In this document: in pieces, positions 1 to 6,818 of the stretch | Numbering within the stretch: position 1 is the first letter of the stretch | How the letters are laid out: the number at the start of each line of letters is the position of its first letter | Origin: Chitinophagaceae bacterium | GTDB taxonomy: Bacteria; Bacteroidota; Bacteroidia; Chitinophagales; Chitinophagaceae | NCBI GenBank assembly: GCA_003136915.1 | Contig: PLEB01000274.1 | Coordinates: 1-7,727 of the forward strand | Direction: 5' to 3' | Length of the DNA stretch: 7,727 bases | Made by a program: the position numbers and the translations under genes | Notes under the pieces: model-generated | Told to the model about the DNA's origin: nothing | Seen by the model: only the letters and a program-made list of their open reading frames with translations | Database searches by the model: none

Positions 1-1688
1 GGTTTGTTCTTAAAAAGGAATATATCACCTGCTGCGATACAAGCTAATAACACCAATACCAGCGGCGCTTTCCTTACCCATGCTCCAACGCCGGATGTGT
101 ATTTATGATTGAACCAACCGAAGCCCTGATTGAATTTATAGAAGAATTTATTTAACCCTTTAGAATCTTCATTGATATGATGGGGCTTCAGGAGCAACAT
201 ACACAGCGCCGGCGTGAGTGAAAGGGCGATGAAGGCAGATATAAGTACAGAGATGGCGATGGTGATGGCAAATTGCTGATATAATCTGCCGACAATACCG
301 GGAATAAATCCGACCGGTACAAATACGGAGGCCAGAATCAGGGCGATGGCGATAACCGGAGCTGTTATATCCTGCAGGGCTTTGGCGGTTGCTTCTTTGG
401 CAGACAGCCCTTCCGTATCAATGTAATGCTGAACCGCTTCCACCACCACAATAGCATCATCTACCACGATCCCGATCGCCAGCACAAACCCGAACAAGGT
501 GAGTGTATTGATCGTGAAACCCAACGGTATAAAAAATATAAAAGTTCCTACGATCGAGACCGGAATGGCCAGCACCGGAATTAAAGTAGAGCGCCAGTTC
601 TGGAGAAAGAGAAAAACAACGATCGTTACCAGCAGCAAGGCGATCAGTAAAGTACGCACAACATCTGAAATGGACACCTTTACAACAGAAATGGATTCGA
701 AGGGTACTACATAATCAACATCCAATGGAAAATATTTTTTCATATTCGACATGGCCTGGTAAACGCCTTCTGCAGTGGATAAGGCATTGCTGCCCGGTGC
801 CTGGTAAACCAGCAGGTAAGAAGATCTTTTGCCATCCACAAAAGAATTGGCCGTATAACTCACCTTGCCCAATTGTATCCGGGCGACATCCCTGAGGTAC
901 ACAATGGAATTTTGTTGTGGATCGGAACGCACGACGATATCTCCGAACTGTTGCTCGGTTGTGAGGCGGCTGTTCGTAAATACAGTGAACTCAAAAGCAG
1001 AACTGGAGTTTTGTGGCGGGGATGCAACAGAGCCGGCGGCGACCTGTAAATTCTGTTCATTGATGGCATTTTGCACATCGTTATAAGTGAGGCCCAGCTG
1101 GGCCAGCTTATCCGTCTGCAGCCAGATACGCATACTGAAATTATCCGCACGGCTCAACACATCTCCTACGCCAGGTACGCGCAGCAGCTGGTCTCTCACA
1201 TAAATATTCGCATAGTTGTCCATAAATGGAATGCTATGAGAACCATTCGGTGAATAGATGGCCACCAGCATCAGAATGCTTGGATTACGTTTTAAAACGG
1301 TAATGCCCAGTTTCTGCACCTGCGTGGGTAAGGCCGGGGTAGCAATACCCACCCGATTTTGAATATCCAGGGCAACAATATTCGGATCAGCACCTATATT
1401 CAAGGTCGCGGTGATCTGCGATTGCCCGTTGTTTGCGCTGTTGCTTTGCATATAGGCCATTCCCGGCACTCCGTTTACCTGCGTTTCAATGGCAGTGGTA
1501 GTGGTCTGTTCCACCGTTTGGGCGTCCGCTCCGGTAAAGTTACTCGTGATCTGTACCGTTGGAGGGGTAATATTAGGATACTGGCTTACCGGCATGCTCA
1601 GAATGGCCAGTGTTCCGACCAGTAAAAGAACAACGGATATCACAATGGCTGTTACCGGTCGCTTGAGAAATATATTTGAAGAAGCCAT
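1..1688 (-). CDS. RND (HAE1/AcrB-type) multidrug efflux pump, inner-membrane subunit, partial at C-terminus
   Basis: Proton-driven inner-membrane pump of a tripartite exporter. The frame is open from the ATG at 1688 to the window edge, giving 562 residues of the roughly 1,040-1,060 usual for the family; the missing part lies outside the window. The N-terminus MASSNIFLKRPVTAIVIS is the standard RND opening with TM1. A large periplasmic porter region follows, then TM2 near residue 340 (VRTLLIALLLVTIVVFLFLQ). TM4 carries GIVVDDAIVVVEAV with the proton-relay Asp pair at residues 410-411, equivalent to E. coli AcrB D407/D408. Next come a FVPVGFIPG segment, SLTPALCMLLLKP at the end of TM6, and the start of TM7 at the edge. 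It is third in the operon, 63 nt after the adaptor gene. An in-frame ATG 14 codons upstream (1730) is possible, but 1688 fits the family N-terminus. Drug-type HAE1 rather than heavy-metal HME is inferred from motif style; the substrate is unknown. Confidence 0.95.
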   Translation of the reverse strand, partial: MASSNIFLKRPVTAIVISVVLLLVGTLAILSMPVSQYPNITPPTVQITSNFTGADAQTVEQTTTTAIETQVNGVPGMAYMQSNSANNGQSQITATLNIGADPNIVALDIQNRVGIATPALPTQVQKLGITVLKRNPSILMLVAIYSPNGSHSIPFMDNYANIYVRDQLLRVPGVGDVLSRADNFSMRIWLQTDKLAQLGLTYNDVQNAINEQNLQVAAGSVASPPQNSSSAFEFTVFTNSRLTTEQQFGDIVVRSDPQQNSIVYLRDVARIQLGKVSYTANSFVDGKRSSYLLVYQAPGSNALSTAEGVYQAMSNMKKYFPLDVDYVVPFESISVVKVSISDVVRTLLIALLLVTIVVFLFLQNWRSTLIPVLAIPVSIVGTFIFFIPLGFTINTLTLFGFVLAIGIVVDDAIVVVEAVQHYIDTEGLSAKEATAKALQDITAPVIAIALILASVFVPVGFIPGIVGRLYQQFAITIAISVLISAFIALSLTPALCMLLLKPHHINEDSKGLNKFFYKFNQGFGWFNHKYTSGVGAWVRKAPLVLVLLACIAAGDIFLFKNK

Positions 1689-1710
1689 ACGCTGATTATT
1701 TTTTTGAATC

Positions 1711-1727
1711 CTGCAATATCTTTGCAG
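1711..1727. repeat. short inverted repeat in adaptor-pump gap
   Basis: CTGCAA (1711-1716) and TTGCAG (1722-1727) form a perfect 6-bp stem with a 5-nt loop, inside the 63-nt gap between the adaptor stop and the pump start. On the transcribed (minus) sense it is not followed by a U-tract but by an A-rich stretch and the pump ATG. A terminator is therefore unlikely. A weak intra-operon mRNA hairpin, or chance, is more likely. Confidence 0.3.
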
Positions 1728-1751
1728 CATCATTCTTTTTCCGACGCATCT

Positions 1752-2882
1752 TTATTTTGGGGCAGATGCTGCAGAGCTTGTAGTTTTCACGATCGTGCTG
1801 TCTTTCAATTTTTGCACGCCTTCCGTTATCACGCTGTCTCCCGTTTGCAAACCGCTTTTTACTACCACCTTGTCATTGATCTTAGTGCCCAGGCTTACCT
1901 TATGCTGAATCGCCCTGCTTTCATTTACGGTATACACAAAATATTCCCCAAGCTGTTCAACCACGGCCTTGTAAGGGATCAATAAACTTGCCTCTCCGGA
2001 GCCATGTTTAACGCGGATATTGGTTGTGATACCCGGTTTCAATTCGTTTTTTTCATTTGAAAAAATCAGGCGTGCTTTAATGGTTCCGGTTTGCGGATCA
2101 ACTGCACGGTCCAATAAATAAAGGCCGCCGGGAAATGGATATATTGAGCCATCGGGCAGAGCAACAGTAAAAATAGAATCTTTGGGATTCGTACCTTTTT
2201 GCAGATAATTCGCAAAAGCTGGTATTTCCGACTGGTTAATGGCAATATCAACGGCCATCGGATTGTTGGAGGAAATGGAGTTTAGCAAGGTTTGCTGATA
2301 AACTGCGGTTCCGATTTTGACATCAGAGATTCCGATGGTTCCGTCAAAAGGAGCTGAAATAACAGAATATTTCAGATTCGTTTCCACACTTTGAACATTG
2401 GCCTGCGCAGCCGCCACCTGTTTCTTTGAACTTTCCAGGTCTGCCAACTGATGATCTAAAGTTTGCTTTGCAATGGCATCCTCTTTGGCGAGTTCCGTAT
2501 ATCTGTCGGCATCTTGTTGGGACTTGGCCAGATTTGCTTTAGCTACATCAAGGTTAGCTATCGCCTGTTCATAGGCGGCGCGATACTGCTGCTGATCGAT
2601 TTCATAAAGTTTCTGCCCCTTATGAACGTACTGACCATCCTTAAAAAAAATATTAACGATGTTTCCTGAAATCTGAGGTTTAATATCCACCTGGTTCAAA
2701 GGGGTAATGGTTGCAGGATAAATATCGTAATACACTGCATTTCCGGGCTCTGCTACATAAGTACCAACGAGTACCGGTGGAGGGGCCTGCTTTGACTGAT
2801 CTTTCTGGCTTCCACAGGCCGCAAACAACATGGCAAGCGCTGCCTGTTTTCCGATCCTGTAAAGGTTATTTTTCATAATCAT
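1752..2882 (-). CDS. RND efflux periplasmic adaptor subunit (AcrA/HlyD-family membrane fusion protein), lipoprotein
   Basis: Bridges the inner-membrane RND pump and the outer-membrane channel. 376 residues as drawn, normal for the family. A basic N-terminus and hydrophobic stretch end in the lipobox LFAAC with Cys23, followed by a polar linker, so the mature protein should be lipid-anchored and periplasmic. Domains in order: beta-barrel strand and first lipoyl half (about 50-96; VDIKPQISGNI, then KDGQYVHKGQKLYEID); an alpha-helical coiled-coil hairpin (about 98-170, rich in Ala, Gln and Lys); second lipoyl half (about 171-195; SVISAPFDGTIG); beta-barrel (about 205-290, with the family signature DPQTGTIKARLIFSN); membrane-proximal domain to the end (LQTGDSVITEGVQKLKD). 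The start may instead be the second ATG (2876, Met3), which leaves the lipobox unchanged. It begins 12 nt after the tolC-like stop, indicating co-transcription and possibly translational coupling. Confidence 0.95.
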   Translation of the reverse strand: MIMKNNLYRIGKQAALAMLFAACGSQKDQSKQAPPPVLVGTYVAEPGNAVYYDIYPATITPLNQVDIKPQISGNIVNIFFKDGQYVHKGQKLYEIDQQQYRAAYEQAIANLDVAKANLAKSQQDADRYTELAKEDAIAKQTLDHQLADLESSKKQVAAAQANVQSVETNLKYSVISAPFDGTIGISDVKIGTAVYQQTLLNSISSNNPMAVDIAINQSEIPAFANYLQKGTNPKDSIFTVALPDGSIYPFPGGLYLLDRAVDPQTGTIKARLIFSNEKNELKPGITTNIRVKHGSGEASLLIPYKAVVEQLGEYFVYTVNESRAIQHKVSLGTKINDKVVVKSGLQTGDSVITEGVQKLKDSTIVKTTSSAASAPK

Positions 2883-2894
2883 CCTGTATTTTAT

Positions 2895-4208
2895 TTAATA
2901 TCGAAGTACACCAAGCGCCCTTTCCACATCCACTTTATTGCTCAATACCTGATATAAAGCATTTGTATAATTGATCTGTGCTCCAAATAAATCGTTATTG
3001 GCCGTCACGACATCGAGGTAAGCTTTAATACCCGAGCGGTATTGAAGCTGAATGACATTATACACCTCGAGGGCGAGGTTGAGGTTTTCCTTCTGAAGAT
3101 AATAATTGGCCAGGTTTGACTTGTAAGAACCAAGGGCCTGGACATATTCGGCGTTTATGGAATCTTTCAGCGAAGTGAAATTGTAGTCTAGACGGTCCAA
3201 TTGTAATTGCGCAATATGGATCTGCTGAATTCTTTTCGTTCCCTGGAAAATGGGAAATGAGAGCATTACACCAGCGTAGGAATTCGGATAGTTGATCGAA
3301 TATAACTTGGAGAACTGGTCATTATAATAATTCAGATTATACTCTCCAAATAGATAAACAGAAGGCAAATAGGCATTTTTTGCATATCTTAAATTGGCTT
3401 GTTGCAATCTTTTTTGTGTCTGCAATTGCTGGTATTCTATCCGATTATTGTAGTCGACGGCCAGATTTGTATCCACAGCCGTAATCTGATTCGCCATTTC
3501 CGCACTGTCGTACGTCAGCATCAAAGCAGAATCGGAAGGATAGCTCATATACAGCTTGAGGAGTGCATAACGGCTTTTCAATTCTTCCTCAGCAGTTTTA
3601 AGTTGCGCTTTCGAATTGTTCAGGGATATGGTGGCGCGCTGATAATCCGTTTTGTCAACAAGCCCCCCTTTATATTGATTGTAGGCATCTTTCAGGCTTC
3701 GCTGAAGCAATACCAGGTCAGCATTAAAAAGGCGAATCTGTTCCTTCGATAAAAGCACATCATAAAAGGCCTTGCTGACATTGGAAACCACATCGATTTG
3801 TGTATTGACGGTGGTTTGCCTGGCGCTTGTCCTTACATCCCGTGCCGACTGTTTCGCCAATAAAACATCCCGGTCAAAAACTGTTTGGGTGATCCCAAGT
3901 AAAGCAGAAGAAGCGTTATATGTGCCGACGCGACTGGCCTGGTTATTGAAAATGGAGGTCTGCAGCTGGAAGTTGTCCTGGTAGTTTGCATTGAGGCCTA
4001 TCTGCGGATACCAATCTGCCAACGCGCTTTTTATTTCGCGGTCGACAATTTGCTGATCAATCATTGATTGGCGGATATTGGTCTGGTGCTCTAAAGCATA
4101 TTGAATACAAAGCTCCAGGGTCTTGCTTGTTCCGGAACTGTCCATTTTCTGAGCACTCGCAGATCCGCATAGGTTCAGCACAAATAAAAACAAAATGATT
4201 CTTTTCAT
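2895..4208 (-). CDS. TolC-family outer-membrane efflux protein
   Basis: Outer-membrane/periplasmic-tunnel component of the exporter. I chose the ATG at 4208 (437 residues) over one 11 codons upstream (4241), because translation from 4208 begins with a classic Sec signal peptide: MKRIILFLFVLNLCGSASAQ, with an AxA cleavage site before Gln20. Cys14 is not in a good lipobox, so cleavage by signal peptidase I is expected. The mature protein shows the duplicated OEP pattern: ELCIQYALEHQTNIRQS and a helix leading into ADWYPQIGLNANYQ, long amphipathic helices, then the second repeat with AYLPSVYLFGEYNLNYY. It ends with the signature LQYRSGIKAYLDVVTANNDL and a final helix to GVLRY. It is the first gene of the operon (channel, adaptor, pump), behind a 119-nt upstream region holding a candidate promoter and half-sites. 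Confidence 0.93.
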   Translation of the reverse strand: MKRIILFLFVLNLCGSASAQKMDSSGTSKTLELCIQYALEHQTNIRQSMIDQQIVDREIKSALADWYPQIGLNANYQDNFQLQTSIFNNQASRVGTYNASSALLGITQTVFDRDVLLAKQSARDVRTSARQTTVNTQIDVVSNVSKAFYDVLLSKEQIRLFNADLVLLQRSLKDAYNQYKGGLVDKTDYQRATISLNNSKAQLKTAEEELKSRYALLKLYMSYPSDSALMLTYDSAEMANQITAVDTNLAVDYNNRIEYQQLQTQKRLQQANLRYAKNAYLPSVYLFGEYNLNYYNDQFSKLYSINYPNSYAGVMLSFPIFQGTKRIQQIHIAQLQLDRLDYNFTSLKDSINAEYVQALGSYKSNLANYYLQKENLNLALEVYNVIQLQYRSGIKAYLDVVTANNDLFGAQINYTNALYQVLSNKVDVERALGVLRY

Positions 4209-4292
4209 AATAAGCAGAGAAAATAAATGTCGTTGATCCACGATTCATTTATGGATTTAACCAGGTAATCAGCAAGCAAGCAAATGGGTCTG

Positions 4293-4300
4293 CAAAAATA
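4293..4300 (-). promoter_or_regulatory. candidate Bacteroidota -7 box for the efflux operon
   Basis: On the minus strand this reads TATTTTTG, a full match to the Bacteroidota -7 consensus TAnnTTTG, about 85 nt before the tolC-like ATG. No good TTTG -33 element sits at the expected spacing. The nearest is a TTTA at 4317-4320, which is somewhat too close. The position in the only sizeable gap in front of the operon supports it, but the match is short and A/T-rich sequence gives such hits by chance. Confidence 0.35.
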
Positions 4301-4304
4301 ACGG

Positions 4305-4333
4305 TTAAACACGAATTAAACAGTCGTTTAATT
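4305..4333. promoter_or_regulatory. TTAAAC half-site cluster with 8-bp inverted repeat, candidate operator
   Basis: TTAAAC occurs at 4305-4310 and 4316-4321 as direct copies 11 bp apart. The inverted copy GTTTAA lies at 4326-4331. The last two extend to a perfect 8-bp inverted repeat, AATTAAAC / GTTTAATT (4314-4333), with a 4-bp AGTC centre. The cluster lies just upstream of the candidate -7 box of the efflux operon and overlaps the msrC stop codon (4328-4330). Placement and helical-turn spacing suit a repressor or activator site. It could also be a weak A/T-rich hairpin at the end of msrC, although no U-tract follows it on the minus strand. No regulator gene is visible in the window. Confidence 0.4.
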
Positions 4334-4813
4334 ATTTTTGGACAAACGGATGAGTGAGAGGATCTGACCAAGGTATTCCTGATCGACGGTATCGAATTCG
4401 CTCAATGAAGTACTGTCTGCATCAAGTACGCCAATTACCTTCCCATTCCGGATGAGCGGCATAACGATTTCAGACCTGGATAAACTGCTACAGGAAATAT
4501 GACCGGGGAAAGCATTCACATCCGGAACAATCAGGGTTTTCATCTCCTGCCAGGCGGTTCCACATACGCCCCTTCCTTTGCGGATGCGGGTGCAGGCCAC
4601 CGGTCCCTGGAATGGCGCGAGCACCAGTTCATCCTGCTTTACAAGGTAGAATCCTACCCAAAGCCATCCGAATTGTTCCTTGAGGGCAGCTACAATATTG
4701 GCGAGATTGGCAATAAGATCCGGTTCGCCCAGAATTAATGCTTCTATCTGAGGGATCAGAGCGCTGTATTGTTCGGTCTTCGTTCCTTTTATTATGGTTA
4801 GATCGTCGGACAA
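4328..4813 (-). CDS. msrC: free methionine-(R)-sulfoxide reductase (GAF domain, fRMsr)
   Basis: Reduces free L-methionine-(R)-S-oxide to methionine using thioredoxin-type reductant in the cytoplasm; a repair and antioxidant enzyme. 161 residues, the family's usual size, essentially one GAF domain (about 20-155). Cys74, Cys84 and Cys108 have exactly the 10- and 24-residue spacing of E. coli YebR Cys84/94/118. They sit in GPVACTRIRKGRGVCGTAW and FPGHISCSSLSRSEIV. Cys108 would be the catalytic one. Glu115, Asp131 and Asp133 (RSEIVMPL, GVLDADS) match the substrate-pocket acids. The start is inferred to be TTG at 4811-4813: the protein then begins MSDDLTIIKGTK, as I expect for the family, and the first in-frame ATG is only at residue 91, inside the domain. 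It is separated by 69 nt of repeats from the upstream gene and by a regulatory gap from the efflux operon, so it is probably its own transcription unit. Confidence 0.93.
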   Translation of the reverse strand: MSDDLTIIKGTKTEQYSALIPQIEALILGEPDLIANLANIVAALKEQFGWLWVGFYLVKQDELVLAPFQGPVACTRIRKGRGVCGTAWQEMKTLIVPDVNAFPGHISCSSLSRSEIVMPLIRNGKVIGVLDADSTSLSEFDTVDQEYLGQILSLIRLSKNN

Positions 4814-4814
4814 G

Positions 4815-4849
4815 TTAAAAATTCAAAATTAAAAATTAAAAATTAAAAA
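4815..4849. repeat. A/T-rich 7-bp tandem array (five units)
   Basis: Five consecutive heptamers on the plus strand: TTAAAAA, TTCAAAA, TTAAAAA, TTAAAAA, TTAAAAA. Only the second unit deviates. Three more A residues follow. On the minus strand the array forms the whole leader immediately before the msrC TTG start. The deviant unit creates TAATTTTG (4824-4831), which fits the Bacteroidota -7 consensus TAnnTTTG, although a transcript from it would have a leader of only a few nucleotides. Confidence 0.85.
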
Positions 4850-4860
4850 AAAGGTGGATT

Positions 4861-4887
4861 GTTCACCGTCAACCGTCAACCGTCAAC
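4861..4887. repeat. 7-bp tandem array GTCAACC (three near-exact units plus one degenerate)
   Basis: On the plus strand the units read GTTCACC (degenerate), GTCAACC, GTCAACC, GTCAAC. On the minus strand the core is GGTTGAC repeated. The array overlaps the end of the epimerase gene, whose TGA stop (4883-4885) lies inside the first unit met by the ribosome. It is separated from the A/T heptad array by only about 11 bp (4850-4860). Confidence 0.85.
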
Positions 4888-5923
4888 TTTTAGTCCTTCC
4901 CCGAATGTACAAATCAGTAAACTCAACGCCCAGTCCGGGTTTCCCGGAAAGTGTGACGCGGCCGTTTTCAATTGATAGTCCCGTGGCAATGTCTTCATCC
5001 AGCAAAAGTATTCCATCCATATCAACATAATCCAACAGAGGCAGCAGGTGGCCAACAGCTGCCGATCCGATAGTACTTTCATTCATTCCGCCAGCCATCA
5101 CTTTCATATTCAATCTACGGGCAGTCTGAATCATGCGGAGAGCCGGTGTGAGGCCCCCGCATTTAGTGAGCTTGATATTGATGCCATGAAACAAACCATG
5201 CAGTTTTTCCACGTCCTGTTCGCTCACACAGGATTCATCGGCGATTAGCGGCAGCGGGGATTTTTCAAAGAGTACCCGCATTCCGTCCTGGTCATGTTTA
5301 TCCAGCGGTTGTTCAACAAATTCCACGCTGCAGGCCGCGAGTGCCGGAAGTATTTCTAATGCCTGGTCAAGGGTCCACCCAGCGTTGGCATCCACACGGA
5401 GAACGGCATCGGTATGACTTCTCAGGGACCGGATAATGTCAGCATCCTGTTCCGTACCGAGTTTAATTTTATAAATCGGCCATGGTGTTTCGAGCATTTT
5501 CTCCACCATTTTATCGATCGTATCGATGCCAATGGTATAGTCGGTCAGCGGTGCCTGTTGCATGTCCAGATTTAGGCAGGCATAGATGGGTTTATTTTTC
5601 AATTTTCCATAGAGGTCCCACCCTGCCATATCCAGCGCGCAAACCAGGAAGGCATTATCCGGAAGAAGCTGGTGAAGAAAATGCCAGAATTTTTCCGGAA
5701 CCGTGAAAGCAGATTTTTCTATTATCTCTTGTTTGGCGCAAAGATCCGCGGCCATTTTTTCCACGGGTATGTGATAATAGCTGATGGCGGGTGCTTCACC
5801 GAATGCTTTGAGTCCGAATTGTTCCAGACAAACCACAAAGGTAGGCTGATGGGTTTTGGTTCCCCTGGATATGGTAAAAGGATATTTGAACCGCAGGTTA
5901 AAGGAAAAATGTTCAATGATCAT
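4883..5923 (-). CDS. dipeptide epimerase (enolase superfamily, muconate-lactonizing subgroup)
   Basis: Cytoplasmic Mg2+-dependent enzyme that epimerises dipeptides, as in L-Ala-D/L-Glu epimerases of murein-peptide recycling. 346 residues, a normal length. The N-terminal capping domain spans about 1-120 and holds the specificity loop around ISRGTKTHQPT (18-28). The barrel domain follows, with the catalytic Lys pair YKIKLG (Lys152, Lys154) and metal ligands Asp178 (VDANAGW), Glu204 (FVEQP) and Asp229 (ADES). The opposite-face Lys is in NIKLTKCGG (Lys251 or Lys254). The DxD of dipeptide epimerases is Asp301/Asp303 (YVDMDG). The DxD and KxK favour dipeptide epimerase over o-succinylbenzoate synthase or muconate cycloisomerase. 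The exact dipeptide cannot be read: Bacteroidota members of this group are known to differ in substrate. It starts 10 nt after the malQ stop, so it is probably co-transcribed with malQ. Its stop codon lies inside a heptad repeat. Confidence 0.9.
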   Translation of the reverse strand: MIIEHFSFNLRFKYPFTISRGTKTHQPTFVVCLEQFGLKAFGEAPAISYYHIPVEKMAADLCAKQEIIEKSAFTVPEKFWHFLHQLLPDNAFLVCALDMAGWDLYGKLKNKPIYACLNLDMQQAPLTDYTIGIDTIDKMVEKMLETPWPIYKIKLGTEQDADIIRSLRSHTDAVLRVDANAGWTLDQALEILPALAACSVEFVEQPLDKHDQDGMRVLFEKSPLPLIADESCVSEQDVEKLHGLFHGINIKLTKCGGLTPALRMIQTARRLNMKVMAGGMNESTIGSAAVGHLLPLLDYVDMDGILLLDEDIATGLSIENGRVTLSGKPGLGVEFTDLYIRGRTKS

Positions 5924-5933
5924 TATCGTCGAA

Positions 5934-6818
5934 TTATCTTCCGGAAGCTTTCAGCATTTCCTTAAGTTGGTCGTTAAAATCTTCTTCCTTCAGCAGATCT
6001 TCCAGGAACAAATGCATTCGATATTTCCAATAGTTTTTCGGATTTGCCGGATCGTTGATCCTTTCGTCATTTGGATTTTCGCGCCGGATTTTTTCTTCCA
6101 TACCCAACAGGTCCTGCAACTGAAAAATGGTCCACATGGCGGGGGAATGCAGGTGCTGGTTCACGATAGCCTTATTGATCCATGCATCACAGAAAAGGGG
6201 CGCTTCGCCCCATTGACCCAGTTCGTTATTAAAGAATTTCTGTGTGATAGTCCTGTTTTCTTCCCACCATCCCCGGATCGTGCTCATATCATGCGTTGAG
6301 GGCGTAATCACCGACAAATAGGGAGCATCTGACGGATTGAAAAAATCGCGGGTCTTATCCTTGGGCATGCGTTGAATTTCAAGACTAAGAATGCCCAGTT
6401 GTTTCATCACCTCCGGCACGCAATCCGGGACCATGCCCAGGTCTTCACCGCATACCAGCATATCCGTAGATTTTTTGAGAGCCGGAAGTTTTTTCATGGC
6501 CTCTTTTTTCCAGAATGCATCCTGCCTGCGGTAGAAATAATTTACGTAGAGGTCTCTCAACTGGTTCTGCACATTCCAGTCCAGATACCGGAATGAAGGA
6601 GTGGTTTCCATGAGTATCCTGAAATGGAATTCCTTTCCTTCGCTACCCGCCACTTCGAAGAGGATAACATTGGAGATCAGGCTAAGAAGGGCTGCACGGC
6701 TTTTTACCTCGAAAGGATCTCCGACCTTATTTGCGAAATACGCTTCCACTTTTCGTTGGGTATTCACGAAATCCCTGATCAGGTAATTGCCATTGGGCAG
6801 TTCAAGGAAAAAAAGAAG
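5934..6818 (-). CDS. malQ: MalQ C-proximal fragment: GH77 barrel part with acid/base and stabiliser residues
   Basis: Continues in the same frame directly after the internal TAA with LLFFLELPNGNYLIRDFV, then TQRKVEAYF and a well-conserved tail to ASGR and the TAA at 5934-5936. CGEDLGMVP carries the acid/base Glu (codon 6444-6446) and PSTHDMSTIRGWW the transition-state Asp (codon 6288-6290). The end has PANPKNYWKYRMH, usual in this family. There is no in-frame ATG near the beginning. The first possible start is a GTG at 6767, 17 sense codons after the stop and inside a conserved helix, so independent translation is doubtful. It is followed after 10 nt by the epimerase gene. Confidence 0.8.
   Translation of the reverse strand, partial: LLFFLELPNGNYLIRDFVNTQRKVEAYFANKVGDPFEVKSRAALLSLISNVILFEVAGSEGKEFHFRILMETTPSFRYLDWNVQNQLRDLYVNYFYRRQDAFWKKEAMKKLPALKKSTDMLVCGEDLGMVPDCVPEVMKQLGILSLEIQRMPKDKTRDFFNPSDAPYLSVITPSTHDMSTIRGWWEENRTITQKFFNNELGQWGEAPLFCDAWINKAIVNQHLHSPAMWTIFQLQDLLGMEEKIRRENPNDERINDPANPKNYWKYRMHLFLEDLLKEEDFNDQLKEMLKASGR

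Noticed and set aside
1..1688. Truncation of the RND pump gene
   Set aside because: The frame is open to the window edge without any stop; the missing C-terminal half reflects the window boundary only.
3662..3669. Run of six C residues in the TolC-like gene as a slippage/phase-variation site
   Set aside because: Six bases is short, the frame is intact on both sides, and it simply encodes Gly-Gly.
3399..3752. Plus-strand open frame of 117 codons within the TolC-like gene
   Set aside because: Antisense shadow of a clear outer-membrane efflux protein; no signal or domain of its own.
4209..4241. Upstream ATG at 4241 as the start of the TolC-like protein
   Set aside because: It would place 11 extra residues in front of a complete, typical signal peptide that begins at the ATG at 4208.
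4271..4282. AGCA tetranucleotide repeated three times in the leader of the TolC-like gene, as a phase-variable repeat
   Set aside because: Only three copies and outside the coding sequence; too short to suggest slippage-driven switching.
4314..4333. Rho-independent terminator for msrC
   Set aside because: The 8-bp stem is almost entirely A/T and is not followed by a U-tract on the transcribed strand; an operator-like role is more plausible, though neither is proven.
5856..6299. Plus-strand open frame of 147 codons
   Set aside because: It lies antisense across the epimerase start and the malQ end, both well supported on the other strand, and the translation resembles no protein family.
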